64,000 nucleotides of DNA from an uncultured Flavobacteriales bacterium (GTDB lineage: Bacteria > Bacteroidota > Bacteroidia > Flavobacteriales_D > Parvicellaceae), in NCBI GenBank assembly GCA_938075455.1, contig CALJHN010000003.1, forward strand, positions 98,056 to 162,055. Reading direction: 5' to 3'. A model generated the notes under the pieces. It had not been told where the DNA came from and did not search any database. It worked only from the letters and a program-made list of their open reading frames with translations. Of this stretch, positions 1 to 9,123 are shown in pieces. The translations under genes and the position numbers were made by a program. Positions within the stretch are counted from its first letter, which is position 1. The number at the start of each line of letters is the position of its first letter.

Positions 1-67
1 AGTTTCTCCTTCTTATTTCAGATGGTGAAAAATCTCTAGTTCCTTTTGGTATAGAAGGTTTTTGCAT
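1..67 (-). CDS. hisS: histidine--tRNA ligase, N-terminal fragment (runs off the window)
   Basis: The complement of this stretch reads ATG followed by MQKPSIPKGTRDFSPSEIRR, the typical N-terminus of bacterial class II histidyl-tRNA synthetase, where the KGTRDF..P segment is strongly conserved. Only about 22 codons lie inside the window; the rest is to the left. HisRS charges tRNA-His in the cytoplasm. The gene lies 60 bp downstream of the thioredoxin-like gene on the same strand and may be co-transcribed with it. The call rests on the N-terminal motif alone. Confidence 0.85.
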   Translation of the reverse strand, partial: MQKPSIPKGTRDFSPSEIRRRN

Positions 68-127
68 GTTTGTAAAAGTATGAAATTATACAAATAAGTT
101 GCAATTAGCTTCGCACAATGCTAGTAA

Positions 128-670
128 TTAAACTTTAATTACTCTTTTTTCTAAGTATTGCTCTATTTCTGAAAATGAAGTTTTAGATAGAACAACATTT
201 CCATTAGGATCAATTAAAAATTTAGAAGGAATTTCAAAAACTCCATATTTATTAGCAATAGGAGAATTTAAAACTAATTGATGGAACTGGACAACCTGCA
301 ATTCCCAATTAAAACCAAACTTATTGACAACCTTTTTCCATTTTTTACCTTTTTTTTCTAGTGCAACCGAAAGAATTTCCAGCTTGGAATCCTTGTCAAA
401 AAATTTGGATGAATAATTATCGCTAATGGCAACTATTTCAGGAGCATTTCTAATACATGGTCCGCACCAAGAACCCCAAAAATACAACAAAACGTAATTT
501 CCTTTAGAATTGGATAGTGAATAGTTTTCTCCATTTACCAGCTGGGTGGTAAATTCGGGGGCTTTCTCACCTATTTTAACATTTTCTGAAAAAGAATAAA
601 TTATATATAAAATTGTAAATACAGAAAAAATTACAATAGAAATTCTAAATAAAAAATTTCTCTTTTTCAT
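128..670 (-). CDS. TlpA-family thioredoxin-like protein, membrane anchored
   Basis: This 180-residue protein begins with a hydrophobic segment (residues about 7-26) that should anchor it or export it, followed by a thioredoxin-like fold with the redox motif WCGPC (Cys69 and Cys72). A C-terminal part containing the cis-Pro region (FEIPSKFLIDPNG) completes the fold. The family (TlpA/ResA) acts in the periplasm as a thiol reductase, often serving cytochrome c maturation or outer-membrane proteins; the substrate here is unknown. The start is an ATG at 670. It lies upstream of hisS on the same strand and downstream of tRNA-Ser, from which a terminator separates it. Confidence 0.85.
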   Translation of the reverse strand: MKKRNFLFRISIVIFSVFTILYIIYSFSENVKIGEKAPEFTTQLVNGENYSLSNSKGNYVLLYFWGSWCGPCIRNAPEIVAISDNYSSKFFDKDSKLEILSVALEKKGKKWKKVVNKFGFNWELQVVQFHQLVLNSPIANKYGVFEIPSKFLIDPNGNVVLSKTSFSEIEQYLEKRVIKV

Positions 671-726
671 AAATAAATATTATTTTTTTTGAATGGATAA
701 TAATAAAAATACCCAAAAAATTTATG

Positions 727-754
727 TAAAAAAAAACCTCGATTAACGAGGTTT
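727..754 (-). terminator. rho-independent terminator after tRNA-Ser(UGA)
   Basis: An 8-bp stem AAACCTCG / CGAGGTTT with a 5-nt loop (734-754) is followed, in the minus direction, by a run of U from the A tract at 728-736. It lies 12 bp beyond the 3' end of the tRNA gene, before the thioredoxin-like gene. Confidence 0.85.
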
Positions 755-766
755 ATTTTTAAAAAG

Positions 767-851
767 CGGAGAGTGAGGGATTCGAACCCCCGGTACATTG
801 CTGCACAATAGTTTTCAAGACTACCGCATTCGACCACTCTGCCAACTCTCC
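767..851 (-). tRNA. tRNA-Ser (anticodon UGA)
   Basis: The complement folds as a class II tRNA of 85 nt. The acceptor stem is GGAGAGT paired with ACTCTCC and the discriminator is G. The T arm contains GGTTCGAATCC, the variable arm is long as expected for serine tRNAs, and the anticodon loop CTTGAAA gives UGA, which reads UCA/UCG codons. No CCA is encoded. Confidence 0.95.
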
Positions 852-927
852 GTAAGATGGGCAAAAATAGAAAAAACATTTTTATACCAAGAATTATTTG
901 AAAATAAATTATAGAAATTATTATAAC

Positions 928-935
928 TATTTTTG
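928..935 (+). promoter_or_regulatory. putative -7 promoter element of xerD
   Basis: TATTTTTG matches the Bacteroidota -7 consensus TAnnTTTG and ends 4 nt before the ATG at 940, which would give a nearly leaderless transcript. A good -33 TTG at the right distance was not found, so this is tentative. Confidence 0.4.
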
Positions 936-939
936 TGTA

Positions 940-1857
940 ATGTCTTGGAACGTTTATATAAGGGGTTACAAAAATTATCTGCAAATAGAAAAATCACTTT
1001 CTAACAATACTGTAGATGCCTACTGTAGAGATATAATAAAACTCAACGACTTTTTTAATAATGATGAGGTAACCAAGAAAATAAATGAACTATCCTACCA
1101 AGACTTTCAAAATTATTTATCACATCTAAATAAGCAAAAAATTAATGCTCGTTCTCAGTCAAGAGTAATTTCAAGCATAAGATCATTTTTTAAATATTTG
1201 CTACTAGAAAAAATTGTAGAAGAAAATCCATCAGATTTATTAGAAAACCCGAAAACAGGAAAAAAACTTCCAGAGTTTTTGACGATAAAAGAAGTTGACG
1301 AGTTAGTTCAACAGATTGACCGCTCGAAAGCTGATGGGGAAAGAAACTTGGCAATTATTGAAGTTCTTTATGGATGTGGATTAAGAGTAACAGAATTAAT
1401 TGAACTAAAAATTTCGGAAATTTATTGGAAAGAAGGCTTTGTAAGAGTAATTGGTAAAGGAAATAAAGAAAGACTCGTACCGTTAGGAAAAATTGCCTCC
1501 AAACATTTAAAAGTTTATCTAAATGAGGTTAGAATACATCAAAAACTAAGCAACGAGTTTATTGATCATGTTTTTTTAAATAAAAATGGGAAAAAACTCT
1601 CAAGAGTAATGGTTTTTAAAATCATAAAAAGATTAACTGAATTGGCTGGAATTAAAAAAAATGTTTCGCCACACACCCTTAGGCATTCATTTGCAACACA
1701 TTTAGTGGAAGGAGGAGCAGATCTAAGATCAGTTCAAGAAATGCTTGGCCACCAATCCATTACCACAACAGAAATATATACACACCTAGATAAGAACTAT
1801 CTGAAACAAAGCATACTAGATCACCATCCTTTAGAAAAAACTAAAATGGATTGGTAG
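940..1857 (+). CDS. xerD: tyrosine recombinase XerD-like
   Basis: This is a site-specific recombinase of the XerC/XerD family, which resolves chromosome dimers at dif during division. From the ATG at 940 it has 305 residues, close to the usual 295-305. The N-terminal SAM-like core-binding domain covers about residues 1-100. The catalytic domain has all expected residues: Arg149 (GLRVTEL), Lys173 (GKGNKER), His245 and Arg248 (HTLRHSFATH), His271 (LGHQSI) and the nucleophile Tyr280 (IYTHLD). The frame is open 14 codons further upstream, but that part has no homology and contains the likely promoter. XerD rather than XerC is a judgement from overall resemblance. Its end overlaps the convergent SDR gene by 17 bp. 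Confidence 0.9.
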   Translation: MSWNVYIRGYKNYLQIEKSLSNNTVDAYCRDIIKLNDFFNNDEVTKKINELSYQDFQNYLSHLNKQKINARSQSRVISSIRSFFKYLLLEKIVEENPSDLLENPKTGKKLPEFLTIKEVDELVQQIDRSKADGERNLAIIEVLYGCGLRVTELIELKISEIYWKEGFVRVIGKGNKERLVPLGKIASKHLKVYLNEVRIHQKLSNEFIDHVFLNKNGKKLSRVMVFKIIKRLTELAGIKKNVSPHTLRHSFATHLVEGGADLRSVQEMLGHQSITTTEIYTHLDKNYLKQSILDHHPLEKTKMDW

Positions 1858-2545
1858 CCCATACGTTTAGCTCTGGAATAAATCCTCTTTTATCCATATT
1901 TATTGTAGAAACTATTGCGTGAGATATCTCTTTAGGACTTAATTTATTTTCTTGCTCTTCCCTTTCTACTCTTTGTTTGTTGTTAAAAGCTGTAGGAACT
2001 TCACTAGGATTTACTAAAACTACTCTTATATTATCTCTTCTAAGTTCGTGTCTCCAACATTCTGTCAATCCCCTTAAAGCAAATTTTGAAGCACAATAAA
2101 CAGATCCTGAAGGAAATCCGCTTGTAGCTGCACTTGATCCAATATTTATAATCATACCATATTGCTGGGTTTTAAAAAACTTGACTACTTCTTGCGTTAA
2201 CATAGTTAGCCCAAAAACGTTAGTGGCAAAAATACTTTCGAAGTGATTTACTTTAATGTCTTCTAATTTTGCAAATTCACCAATACCAGCATTATTTATT
2301 AAAACATCTATTCCTCCCATTGAATGAAATGCATCTAAAGTTTTAACTGCAATACTGTTGTACTTGCTTACATCAAGATGTATAGGTATCGCATTAATTT
2401 CACTAGCAATGTTCTCTAATTTAGCCTTATCTCTGCCTGTAATAGACACAATGGCACCTTTATTAACTAAATCAATTGCAGTAGCTTTTCCAATTCCAGA
2501 GCTTCCTCCAGTTATAAGTACTTTTTTTCCAGATAAATTATTCAT
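1841..2545 (-). CDS. SDR-family oxidoreductase
   Basis: This 234-residue classical short-chain dehydrogenase/reductase has the cofactor motif TGGSSGIG (residues 12-19), NNAG at 84-87, a catalytic Ser near 138, and the YCASK catalytic Tyr150/Lys154. These show an NAD(P)(H)-dependent oxidoreductase of the cytoplasm. The substrate cannot be read from the sequence; many members act on 3-oxoacyl or sugar substrates. The gene overlaps the end of xerD by 17 bp in convergent orientation and stands alone on its strand. Confidence 0.9.
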   Translation of the reverse strand: MNNLSGKKVLITGGSSGIGKATAIDLVNKGAIVSITGRDKAKLENIASEINAIPIHLDVSKYNSIAVKTLDAFHSMGGIDVLINNAGIGEFAKLEDIKVNHFESIFATNVFGLTMLTQEVVKFFKTQQYGMIINIGSSAATSGFPSGSVYCASKFALRGLTECWRHELRRDNIRVVLVNPSEVPTAFNNKQRVEREEQENKLSPKEISHAIVSTINMDKRGFIPELNVWATNPF

Positions 2546-2608
2546 AACCTAATATATCTAAATATTAGAAATAAGAAATTTACTTTATGTTAATTAATCT
2601 TAATATTA

Positions 2609-3130
2609 TTATAAAAGAGAAATTATTTTATCTGAATCTGGTCTTGTAGAACTCCTAAATCTTTTGATTAATTGACCATTTTCGTCGATTAAATATTTCT
2701 CAAAATTCCAAATGATGTCTCCGACAAATGATTGATTTTCCTGTCTATTAAGCCAATTAAATAACGGATCAATACCTTTTCCCTTAACGCTTACCTTATT
2801 GGCCATTAAAAAAGAAACCCCATAGTTTTTAGAACAGAATGTTTTTATATCGCTATTTGATCCAGGTTCTTGACCACCAAAGTTATTTGCTGGAAAACCA
2901 ATAATAACCAAATCGTCTCCATATTTTGTATGTACATTTTGCAATGCTTCGTATTGGGAAGTAAAACCACATTCACTAGCAGTATTTACAAAAAGCATTT
3001 TTTTACCTTTAAAAGCAGATAATGATTGAGTTTTACCATCAATGGTTTTGATATCAAATTCGTGAACGGATTTTTGTGAAGTCATAGTTAAAAAGTTAAA
3101 AATTACAAAAGTGTATACTATAAGTCTCAT
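2609..3130 (-). CDS. glutathione peroxidase-family thiol peroxidase (Cys type), exported
   Basis: The 173-residue protein has a short hydrophobic N-terminus (residues 1-15) that looks like a signal peptide, then a GPx fold. The catalytic segment NTASECGFTSQY carries Cys54 where animal enzymes have selenocysteine, and the GFPANNFGGQEPG block follows. The Gln and Trp (IIWNFEKYL) of the active site are present. Bacterial Cys-GPx enzymes usually reduce peroxides with thioredoxin. Export suggests periplasmic peroxide defence, which is an inference. No clear operon partner; it lies 63 bp from the SDR gene on the same strand. Confidence 0.88.
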   Translation of the reverse strand: MRLIVYTFVIFNFLTMTSQKSVHEFDIKTIDGKTQSLSAFKGKKMLFVNTASECGFTSQYEALQNVHTKYGDDLVIIGFPANNFGGQEPGSNSDIKTFCSKNYGVSFLMANKVSVKGKGIDPLFNWLNRQENQSFVGDIIWNFEKYLIDENGQLIKRFRSSTRPDSDKIISLL

Positions 3131-3248
3131 TTTTTTGTTTAATTATTTTTGTTAAATATTAAACAAATATATGATTTATATCCATAAATTTCCAAAAGAT
3201 TATGATAAATTATCTTAAATTCGAACCATATTTGACTTGTTAATTTAA

Positions 3249-4562
3249 ATGAATTCTAAAACTGTTTCCTTTTACACACTTGGTTGTAAACTTAATTTTT
3301 CAGAAACTGGTACGATATCTAGAGATTTAGAGGAAGATGGATATGCAAAAATTGATTTCGAATTAGGTGCTGATATATATGTAATAAATACCTGCTCAGT
3401 TACAGATCAAGCAGATAAAAAGTGTAGAAATATCGTAAGAAGAGCACTTAAATATAATTCGAATGCATTTATTATTGTAATAGGTTGTTATGCCCAGTTG
3501 AAGCCAGAAGAAATATCTAGAATTGAAGGGGTTGATTTGGTTTTAGGAGCTCAAGAAAAATTTAGTATAGGCAACTATTTAAAAGACACTAAAAAGAAAA
3601 AAAACTCAATATTTATAAACCAACCTATCAAAAATGTTAAAACATTTTATCCTGGCTACAGTATTGGAGACAGAACTAGGTCCTTTTTCAAAGTTCAAGA
3701 TGGTTGTAATTATTTTTGTTCGTTTTGTACCATTCCTTTGGCAAGAGGGAAAAGCAGAAGTGGCACAATTTCTCAAACTATAGAAAAAGCAAAGGAAATA
3801 GAGAAATCAGAAGTAAAGGAAGTTGTCTTAACAGGAATTAATCTAGGAGATTTTGGATATGGAACCAAGGAGAATTTTTATCAACTAATAAATAAATTAG
3901 AAGAATTAAATGGCATTTCTAGATTTAGAATATCTTCTATTGAACCTGATTTACTTAACGAAGAAATTATTGAATTTGTTAACAGTTCTAACAAATTTGT
4001 TCCCCATTTTCATATACCTCTTCAAAGTGGATCTAATTTACTTCTCAAAAAAATGAGAAGAAGATACAATACAGACCTATATTCCTCTAGAATAAAATTA
4101 ATAAAGGAATTAATGCCCCATGCATGCATAGGTGTTGACGTAATTGTAGGTTTCCCTGGTGAGACGGAAGAAGAATTCGATAAAACTATCGATTATATAA
4201 AATCACTACCAGTTTCTTATTTACATGTATTTACTTATTCCGAAAGAGCTAATACCAATGCTCCTAAAATGAATGAGATTGTTCCTATGGATGTAAGAAG
4301 AAGAAGAAGTAAACAACTTAGGATATTAAGTTTGAAGCTTAAACTAAAATTTTATAACGAAAATATTGGCTACAAGGGTAAAGTATTGTTTGAATCCAAA
4401 GAAGATAATTTCTTAGTAGGGTTTACAGAAAACTATATTAAGGTTAAAGTACCATTTAAACCCAATATGATTAATACCATCCAAGAAGTAAGATTAGAAA
4501 AAATAAGCTCTGATATCGAAGCATATGGTAGTTTTGTAAAAGAATTAGAATTAGCTAATTAA
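3249..4562 (+). CDS. mtaB: tRNA (N6-threonylcarbamoyladenosine(37)-C2)-methylthiotransferase
   Basis: This radical-SAM enzyme of 437 residues converts t6A37 to ms2t6A37 in ANN-decoding tRNAs. The N-terminal UPF0004 domain has three cluster cysteines, Cys13 (TLGCKLN), Cys49 (NTCSVTDQA) and Cys80 (GCYAQ). The radical-SAM domain has Cys153, Cys157 and Cys160 (CNYFCSFC). A TRAM-like tail follows. The TLGCKLN opening is typical of MtaB rather than MiaB or RimO. tsaD, which helps make the t6A substrate, is also in this window but far away (50 kb). The barrel gene follows after 9 bp. Confidence 0.92.
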   Translation: MNSKTVSFYTLGCKLNFSETGTISRDLEEDGYAKIDFELGADIYVINTCSVTDQADKKCRNIVRRALKYNSNAFIIVIGCYAQLKPEEISRIEGVDLVLGAQEKFSIGNYLKDTKKKKNSIFINQPIKNVKTFYPGYSIGDRTRSFFKVQDGCNYFCSFCTIPLARGKSRSGTISQTIEKAKEIEKSEVKEVVLTGINLGDFGYGTKENFYQLINKLEELNGISRFRISSIEPDLLNEEIIEFVNSSNKFVPHFHIPLQSGSNLLLKKMRRRYNTDLYSSRIKLIKELMPHACIGVDVIVGFPGETEEEFDKTIDYIKSLPVSYLHVFTYSERANTNAPKMNEIVPMDVRRRRSKQLRILSLKLKLKFYNENIGYKGKVLFESKEDNFLVGFTENYIKVKVPFKPNMINTIQEVRLEKISSDIEAYGSFVKELELAN

Positions 4563-4571
4563 ATTAATTAA

Positions 4572-7355
4572 ATGAAAGAACATAAATTACTAAATATCAA
4601 TATTTTAACTAAAATATTTTTATTATTTTTTCTTGTATTTCCATTGACTTTCACAGCTCAAAACATGACTATTTTTGGAAATGTAATTGACACCCTAAAT
4701 AATTCTTCAAAGAAAGATGCAGTTGTTATGCTAGTAAGACTATCTGATTCTACCATGATTGATTTTAAAAGAACCGATGAAAATGGTGGGTTTTATTTTA
4801 ACACTCCAATTGACACTGTTGAAATTATCATTTCTCATCATAAAAATGACGATAAAATAATTTTCTTTTTTCCATCTAAGGACAGATTATCTTTAAATCT
4901 CAGCAATACCATTCTTCCAGAAAAAAGTGAAATGATGAATGAGGTAACTATTTACGCTTTCAAAGACCCTGTTTATTTCCGAGGAGATACTTTGGTTTTC
5001 TTGGCTGATTCCTTTAAAACAAAAGAGAATGCTGTAGTAGAAGACTTACTAAAAAAACTACCTGGTGTTGAAGTAGATAAAAATGGATCTATTACCTCGC
5101 AGGGTAGAGAAGTAAATAAAGTATTGGTAGATGGAGATGAGTTTTTTGGAAGCGACCCTACCATAGCAACTAAAAATCTAGGGGCAAAAAGTATTGAGAG
5201 TGTTGAAATTTATGAAGAAGAGAATACAGATTCTGACGAAACTGCAGAAGAAACCATCCAAGTTATGGATTTAAGATTGAAAGAAGATGCTAAAAAAGGA
5301 TATTTTGGAAGAGCTTCTGGTGGAGTAGATTTTAGCAACTTTTATGAGGGAGAATTTCTATTTAATAAGTTTAATAAAGATTTTAAACTTTCTATTTTTT
5401 CTTTAGCATCCAATACCCCAAGAGCTAATTTCGGCTATGGAGATATCAAGAAATATGGACTTAGCACAGATAACGGAAATTTTTTTAGTGACGATAATAG
5501 AGGTGGATGGTGGGGAGGATCGAATGGATATAACAACAATGGAATTCCTCAAACTCTTAAATCTGGAGTGTTTTTTTCTGACAAAATTGGAGAAAAAGTA
5601 AAAATCGGTTTCAACTACACATTTAACCAATCTTCTTTAGATGCAAGATCGGATAGGAATTTACAATACCAACTAAGAGATACTACCTTTTACGTAGAAG
5701 AAAGAAATTCTTCTAATCAAGAAAGTGTAGACCAACTTATCAATGCAAGAGTTGAAATAAAATTAGATAGTGCAACAATACTGGAAATTTTACCTAGCTA
5801 CAGCACATCTAAAAATAGCAACCTAGATACTTTAATAAACACATTCATTACAGAGGATAATATTATCAATTCCAATTCAATAGTTCAACAAGATCATAAA
5901 TCAGAAAGTTATAATTTTCAAACTGAGCTTAGACTTAAAAGAGAATTCAAGAAAAAAGATAGACTGTTAAAGTATGCTTTTGTTTACAATCAATCGGAGA
6001 ATGATGAAGACCAATTTAATGTAACAGAAAACGAATATATTTTAAATGCTTCCTCTAACGATACCATTAATCAGAATCAACAATTTTTATCAATATCCGA
6101 AAATTATAAATCTCAATTTCTATTCAGGGAGCCAATTAGCAAAAAGTGGAGCATTGACCTAGAGCATTTATACAAAGTAAATCTCGGTAATCAAGACAGG
6201 AAGACTTATAACAAAGATTTTATTACGGAAGATTATAATATTATAGATGACCAATTTTCTAATTATTTTAACAATTTTAAATTAACCAATAGATCTGGAG
6301 TATACACGGTATATCGATATAAAAAAGACCGATTAAAAATAGGAGGATACGTTAGAAATGTGCAGTTAAGAAGCTTTGATTTAAACAATAATCCGCTTAC
6401 CGATTCATTAAATTTTTGGGACCTTCTTCCTCAAATCAATTATAGACACAAATTTAGCAACTCTCAAAGGATTAGGTTTAACTATCGAACGAACTCCAGA
6501 CAACCTTCTTTGAATCAATTACAACCTGTTCAAAACAATTCAAACCCTAATAAGATAGTAGAAGGAAATCCAGATTTAAGACCCGATTACTCTCACCAGT
6601 TAAACATTTCTTACAATCATTGGAAAGGATTAACAGGAAGCTATATTTGGTCTAATTTAAGTTACAGAAGAGTGGTAAATCCATTCTCTAATGAAATAAC
6701 TTACGATAATTTTGGAAGAACTATTTCCAAAACTGTAAATATGGATTCTAGTGCAAATGAATTTGCTTCCTTATATGTCGGGGGGAAAATTCCAATCGGA
6801 AATACTCCTCTAGGAATAAATTTGAACAATTCTTCGAATTACAATATTACAAATAGTATAATTGATAAACTAAAAAATACTACCACTACCCTTTCTCAAT
6901 CCAATGAAGTTTCTTTAGAATGGGAAACAGATTCTACTTTTTTAGAAATTGGTGCAGAAATTAGCTATTCTAAGCCCACAAACAGCCTTAATTTAAACAG
7001 CCAACCATTTATAACACAATATTATTTTTTAGACGCAGAAATCGAATTGCCATGGAAAATGACTTTCTTCACTGAAACAGGTTATACAGTGAACTCACAG
7101 CTATCAGATGGCTATGATATTAATTTTTTGATTATTAATTTCTCTTTAGAAAAAAGATTTAACAAAAGAGAAAACCTAATTCTATCAATTGAGGGAAATG
7201 ACATTCTTAACCAAAATATAATTGCACAAAGATTGATTCAAAACAATATTATTATTGACAATAAAACAACCATAATATCCAGATATTTTTTAGCAAGACT
7301 GACCTATAAGTTCAATAACAACAAAACAAAATCTCAAGATGAATCATTTCATTAA
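4572..7355 (+). CDS. outer-membrane beta-barrel protein, TonB-receptor-like
   Basis: The 927-residue protein starts with a signal peptide ending near FTAQ (residue 29). It then has a carboxypeptidase-regulatory-like Ig domain (residues about 30-115), a plug-like region (VEDLLKKLPGVEVDKNG, then VLVDGDEFFGSDP) and a long C-terminal barrel rich in alternating aromatic and Asn residues. This layout fits the Bacteroidota outer-membrane beta-barrel family related to TonB-dependent receptors. The ligand is unknown. The following GLPGLI gene overlaps its end by 17 bp, a pairing common in Flavobacteriia, which suggests a joint function. Confidence 0.85.
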   Translation: MKEHKLLNINILTKIFLLFFLVFPLTFTAQNMTIFGNVIDTLNNSSKKDAVVMLVRLSDSTMIDFKRTDENGGFYFNTPIDTVEIIISHHKNDDKIIFFFPSKDRLSLNLSNTILPEKSEMMNEVTIYAFKDPVYFRGDTLVFLADSFKTKENAVVEDLLKKLPGVEVDKNGSITSQGREVNKVLVDGDEFFGSDPTIATKNLGAKSIESVEIYEEENTDSDETAEETIQVMDLRLKEDAKKGYFGRASGGVDFSNFYEGEFLFNKFNKDFKLSIFSLASNTPRANFGYGDIKKYGLSTDNGNFFSDDNRGGWWGGSNGYNNNGIPQTLKSGVFFSDKIGEKVKIGFNYTFNQSSLDARSDRNLQYQLRDTTFYVEERNSSNQESVDQLINARVEIKLDSATILEILPSYSTSKNSNLDTLINTFITEDNIINSNSIVQQDHKSESYNFQTELRLKREFKKKDRLLKYAFVYNQSENDEDQFNVTENEYILNASSNDTINQNQQFLSISENYKSQFLFREPISKKWSIDLEHLYKVNLGNQDRKTYNKDFITEDYNIIDDQFSNYFNNFKLTNRSGVYTVYRYKKDRLKIGGYVRNVQLRSFDLNNNPLTDSLNFWDLLPQINYRHKFSNSQRIRFNYRTNSRQPSLNQLQPVQNNSNPNKIVEGNPDLRPDYSHQLNISYNHWKGLTGSYIWSNLSYRRVVNPFSNEITYDNFGRTISKTVNMDSSANEFASLYVGGKIPIGNTPLGINLNNSSNYNITNSIIDKLKNTTTTLSQSNEVSLEWETDSTFLEIGAEISYSKPTNSLNLNSQPFITQYYFLDAEIELPWKMTFFTETGYTVNSQLSDGYDINFLIINFSLEKRFNKRENLILSIEGNDILNQNIIAQRLIQNNIIIDNKTTIISRYFLARLTYKFNNNKTKSQDESFH

Positions 7356-8058
7356 ATATTTAGTAAGTTTTATTTTTTTATTTAATATTCAACTAACTAA
7401 TGGTCAAATAACCCATGGATTAATACTTTTTGAAAGAAAAACCAATCTTTTAAAAAAGTATGATTCTCCAGAATCTCAAAGATGGTTAAGAGGGGAGAAA
7501 GTAAAAATAGATAGATTTAATTTACATTTTTCACCTGAAAAATCTATTTTTCTACCCTTAGAATCAGCTGTTCCTTCTAAAACTGATTGGGCCACCTCCA
7601 AAAATACAGTTGTCCAAGATTTTGAAAAAGAAGAAAGAATATGTGTTTATACACTTTTTGGAGAAAGTAAAGTTGTAAAAGACAACATAGTAGAAAGAGA
7701 CTGGAAGATTACTGAAAGAAAAAGAAACATTGCTGGCTACAGCTGTAGAAGAGCAATTTGGAATAAAAATGACAGTACTAGAATTTATGCCTGGTACACC
7801 GATCAACTTGTACCATCTACTGGTCCTGAAACTTTTAATGGCTTGCCAGGAACTATTCTTGGATTAGCTACAGAAGACGGCGGAGTTGTCTATTTCGCAA
7901 AATTAGTTCAAGAGAAGTATCAAAACGTAGACGAACTTGTTTCAGATATTAAAATAAAAAATTTTAGTACTGAAAAAGAGTTAAAGGATGAACTTATTAA
8001 AAAAAGCAAATCAAATCCATGGATGAGTAAAGTAGTAACCTACTTATTTGAGTGGTAA
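7339..8058 (+). CDS. GLPGLI-family protein
   Basis: The 239-residue exported protein has a signal peptide (LVSFIFLFNIQLTNGQ) and the family signature, here as FNGLPGTILGLATEDG near residue 168. The family is almost confined to Bacteroidota and its function is unknown; it often follows genes for outer-membrane barrel proteins, as here with a 17-bp overlap. It lies in the cell envelope. Its stop codon abuts the stop of the convergent MoxR gene with no intergenic base. Confidence 0.85.
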   Translation: MNHFIKYLVSFIFLFNIQLTNGQITHGLILFERKTNLLKKYDSPESQRWLRGEKVKIDRFNLHFSPEKSIFLPLESAVPSKTDWATSKNTVVQDFEKEERICVYTLFGESKVVKDNIVERDWKITERKRNIAGYSCRRAIWNKNDSTRIYAWYTDQLVPSTGPETFNGLPGTILGLATEDGGVVYFAKLVQEKYQNVDELVSDIKIKNFSTEKELKDELIKKSKSNPWMSKVVTYLFEW

Positions 8059-9018
8059 TTAAAGTAAATTTTCAATAATTCCATCTACGCTCATTCCATC
8101 AGCTTCTGCAACATAATTTTTAACCACTCTATGTCTTAATATTGGTTTTGCTACAGCTTTAACATCTTCAATGTCAGGAGAGTATTTACCATTTAACAAA
8201 GCATGACACTTTGCTCCAAGGACTAAAAACTGTGAAGCTCTTGGACCTGCTCCCCAGGAAACGTATTTTTTAATATCTTCTGTTGCCATAGATTCATTTG
8301 GCCTAGTCTTTACGGCTAGTTTAACAGCATACTCAACCACATTGGCAGAAATAGGTGTTTTTTTTACCAAATCCTGAAAATAGATAATTTCCTGATCAGA
8401 AATCACTTTTTCAACTTTTTTGGAAATTGACCCAGTAGTTCCCTCGATAATCGATAATTCCTCCTTAAAACTTGGATATTTCACTAAAATATTAAACATA
8501 AACCTATCTAATTGGGCCTCTGGCAAAGGATAAGTTCCCTCCTGCTCTATTGGATTTTGAGTTGCTAAAACAAAAAAAGGATTATCTAGCTTATAATTAT
8601 TTCCTGCAACAGTAACACTCCTTTCCTGCATGGCTTCTAGTAGAGCAGCTTGGGTTTTTGGAGGAGTTCTATTAATTTCATCGGCGAGGACAATATTTGC
8701 AAAAACTGGGCCTTTAAGAAATTTAAAATTTCTAGACTCGTCTAATATTTCAGCACCTATAATATCAGAAGGCATTAAATCAGGAGTAAATTGAATTCTG
8801 TTAAAAGAAAGCCCCATACACTCTGCTATAGTATTTATCATTAAAGTTTTTGCCAATCCAGGAACGCCAATTAATAAAGCATGTCCTTTGGAAAATACAC
8901 TTATTAGAATTTGATCTATAACCTCTTCTTGGCCAACTATTACTTTTGAAATTTCTGTCTTAAGAGTCTTAAATTTTTCTAAAAAAGCATCGGCTGCTTC
9001 AACATCAGATTTGTACAT
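8059..9018 (-). CDS. MoxR-family AAA+ ATPase
   Basis: The 319-residue ATPase has Walker A GVPGLAKT, Walker B VLADEINR, sensor 1 TQNP and the Arg-rich LPEAQLDRFMF segment. MoxR proteins act as chaperone-like ATPases, usually with a DUF58 protein and von Willebrand factor A proteins encoded beside them. None of those partners is adjacent here: the next genes are a convergent GLPGLI gene and the divergent hutG. The partner set may be elsewhere in the genome. Confidence 0.93.
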   Translation of the reverse strand: MYKSDVEAADAFLEKFKTLKTEISKVIVGQEEVIDQILISVFSKGHALLIGVPGLAKTLMINTIAECMGLSFNRIQFTPDLMPSDIIGAEILDESRNFKFLKGPVFANIVLADEINRTPPKTQAALLEAMQERSVTVAGNNYKLDNPFFVLATQNPIEQEGTYPLPEAQLDRFMFNILVKYPSFKEELSIIEGTTGSISKKVEKVISDQEIIYFQDLVKKTPISANVVEYAVKLAVKTRPNESMATEDIKKYVSWGAGPRASQFLVLGAKCHALLNGKYSPDIEDVKAVAKPILRHRVVKNYVAEADGMSVDGIIENLL

Positions 9019-9110
9019 TAATAAAATTTTATGCTAAATATATATTAATTTAAGTTTTTGAAATGTGAATTAAGTAGTATATATTTCCAATGTTTGTTAA
9101 AATTTTCAAA

Positions 9111-9120
9111 TACTTAAGTA
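9111..9120. repeat. perfect 10-bp palindrome just before hutG
   Basis: TACTTAAGTA ends 3 nt before the ATG of hutG. Its position would overlap the ribosome-binding region or an operator. A role is speculative. Confidence 0.25.
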
Positions 9121-9123
9121 AAA

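Noticed and set aside
667..984. 105-codon minus-strand reading frame
   Set aside because: It runs through the tRNA-Ser gene and its terminator, and the encoded sequence resembles no protein.
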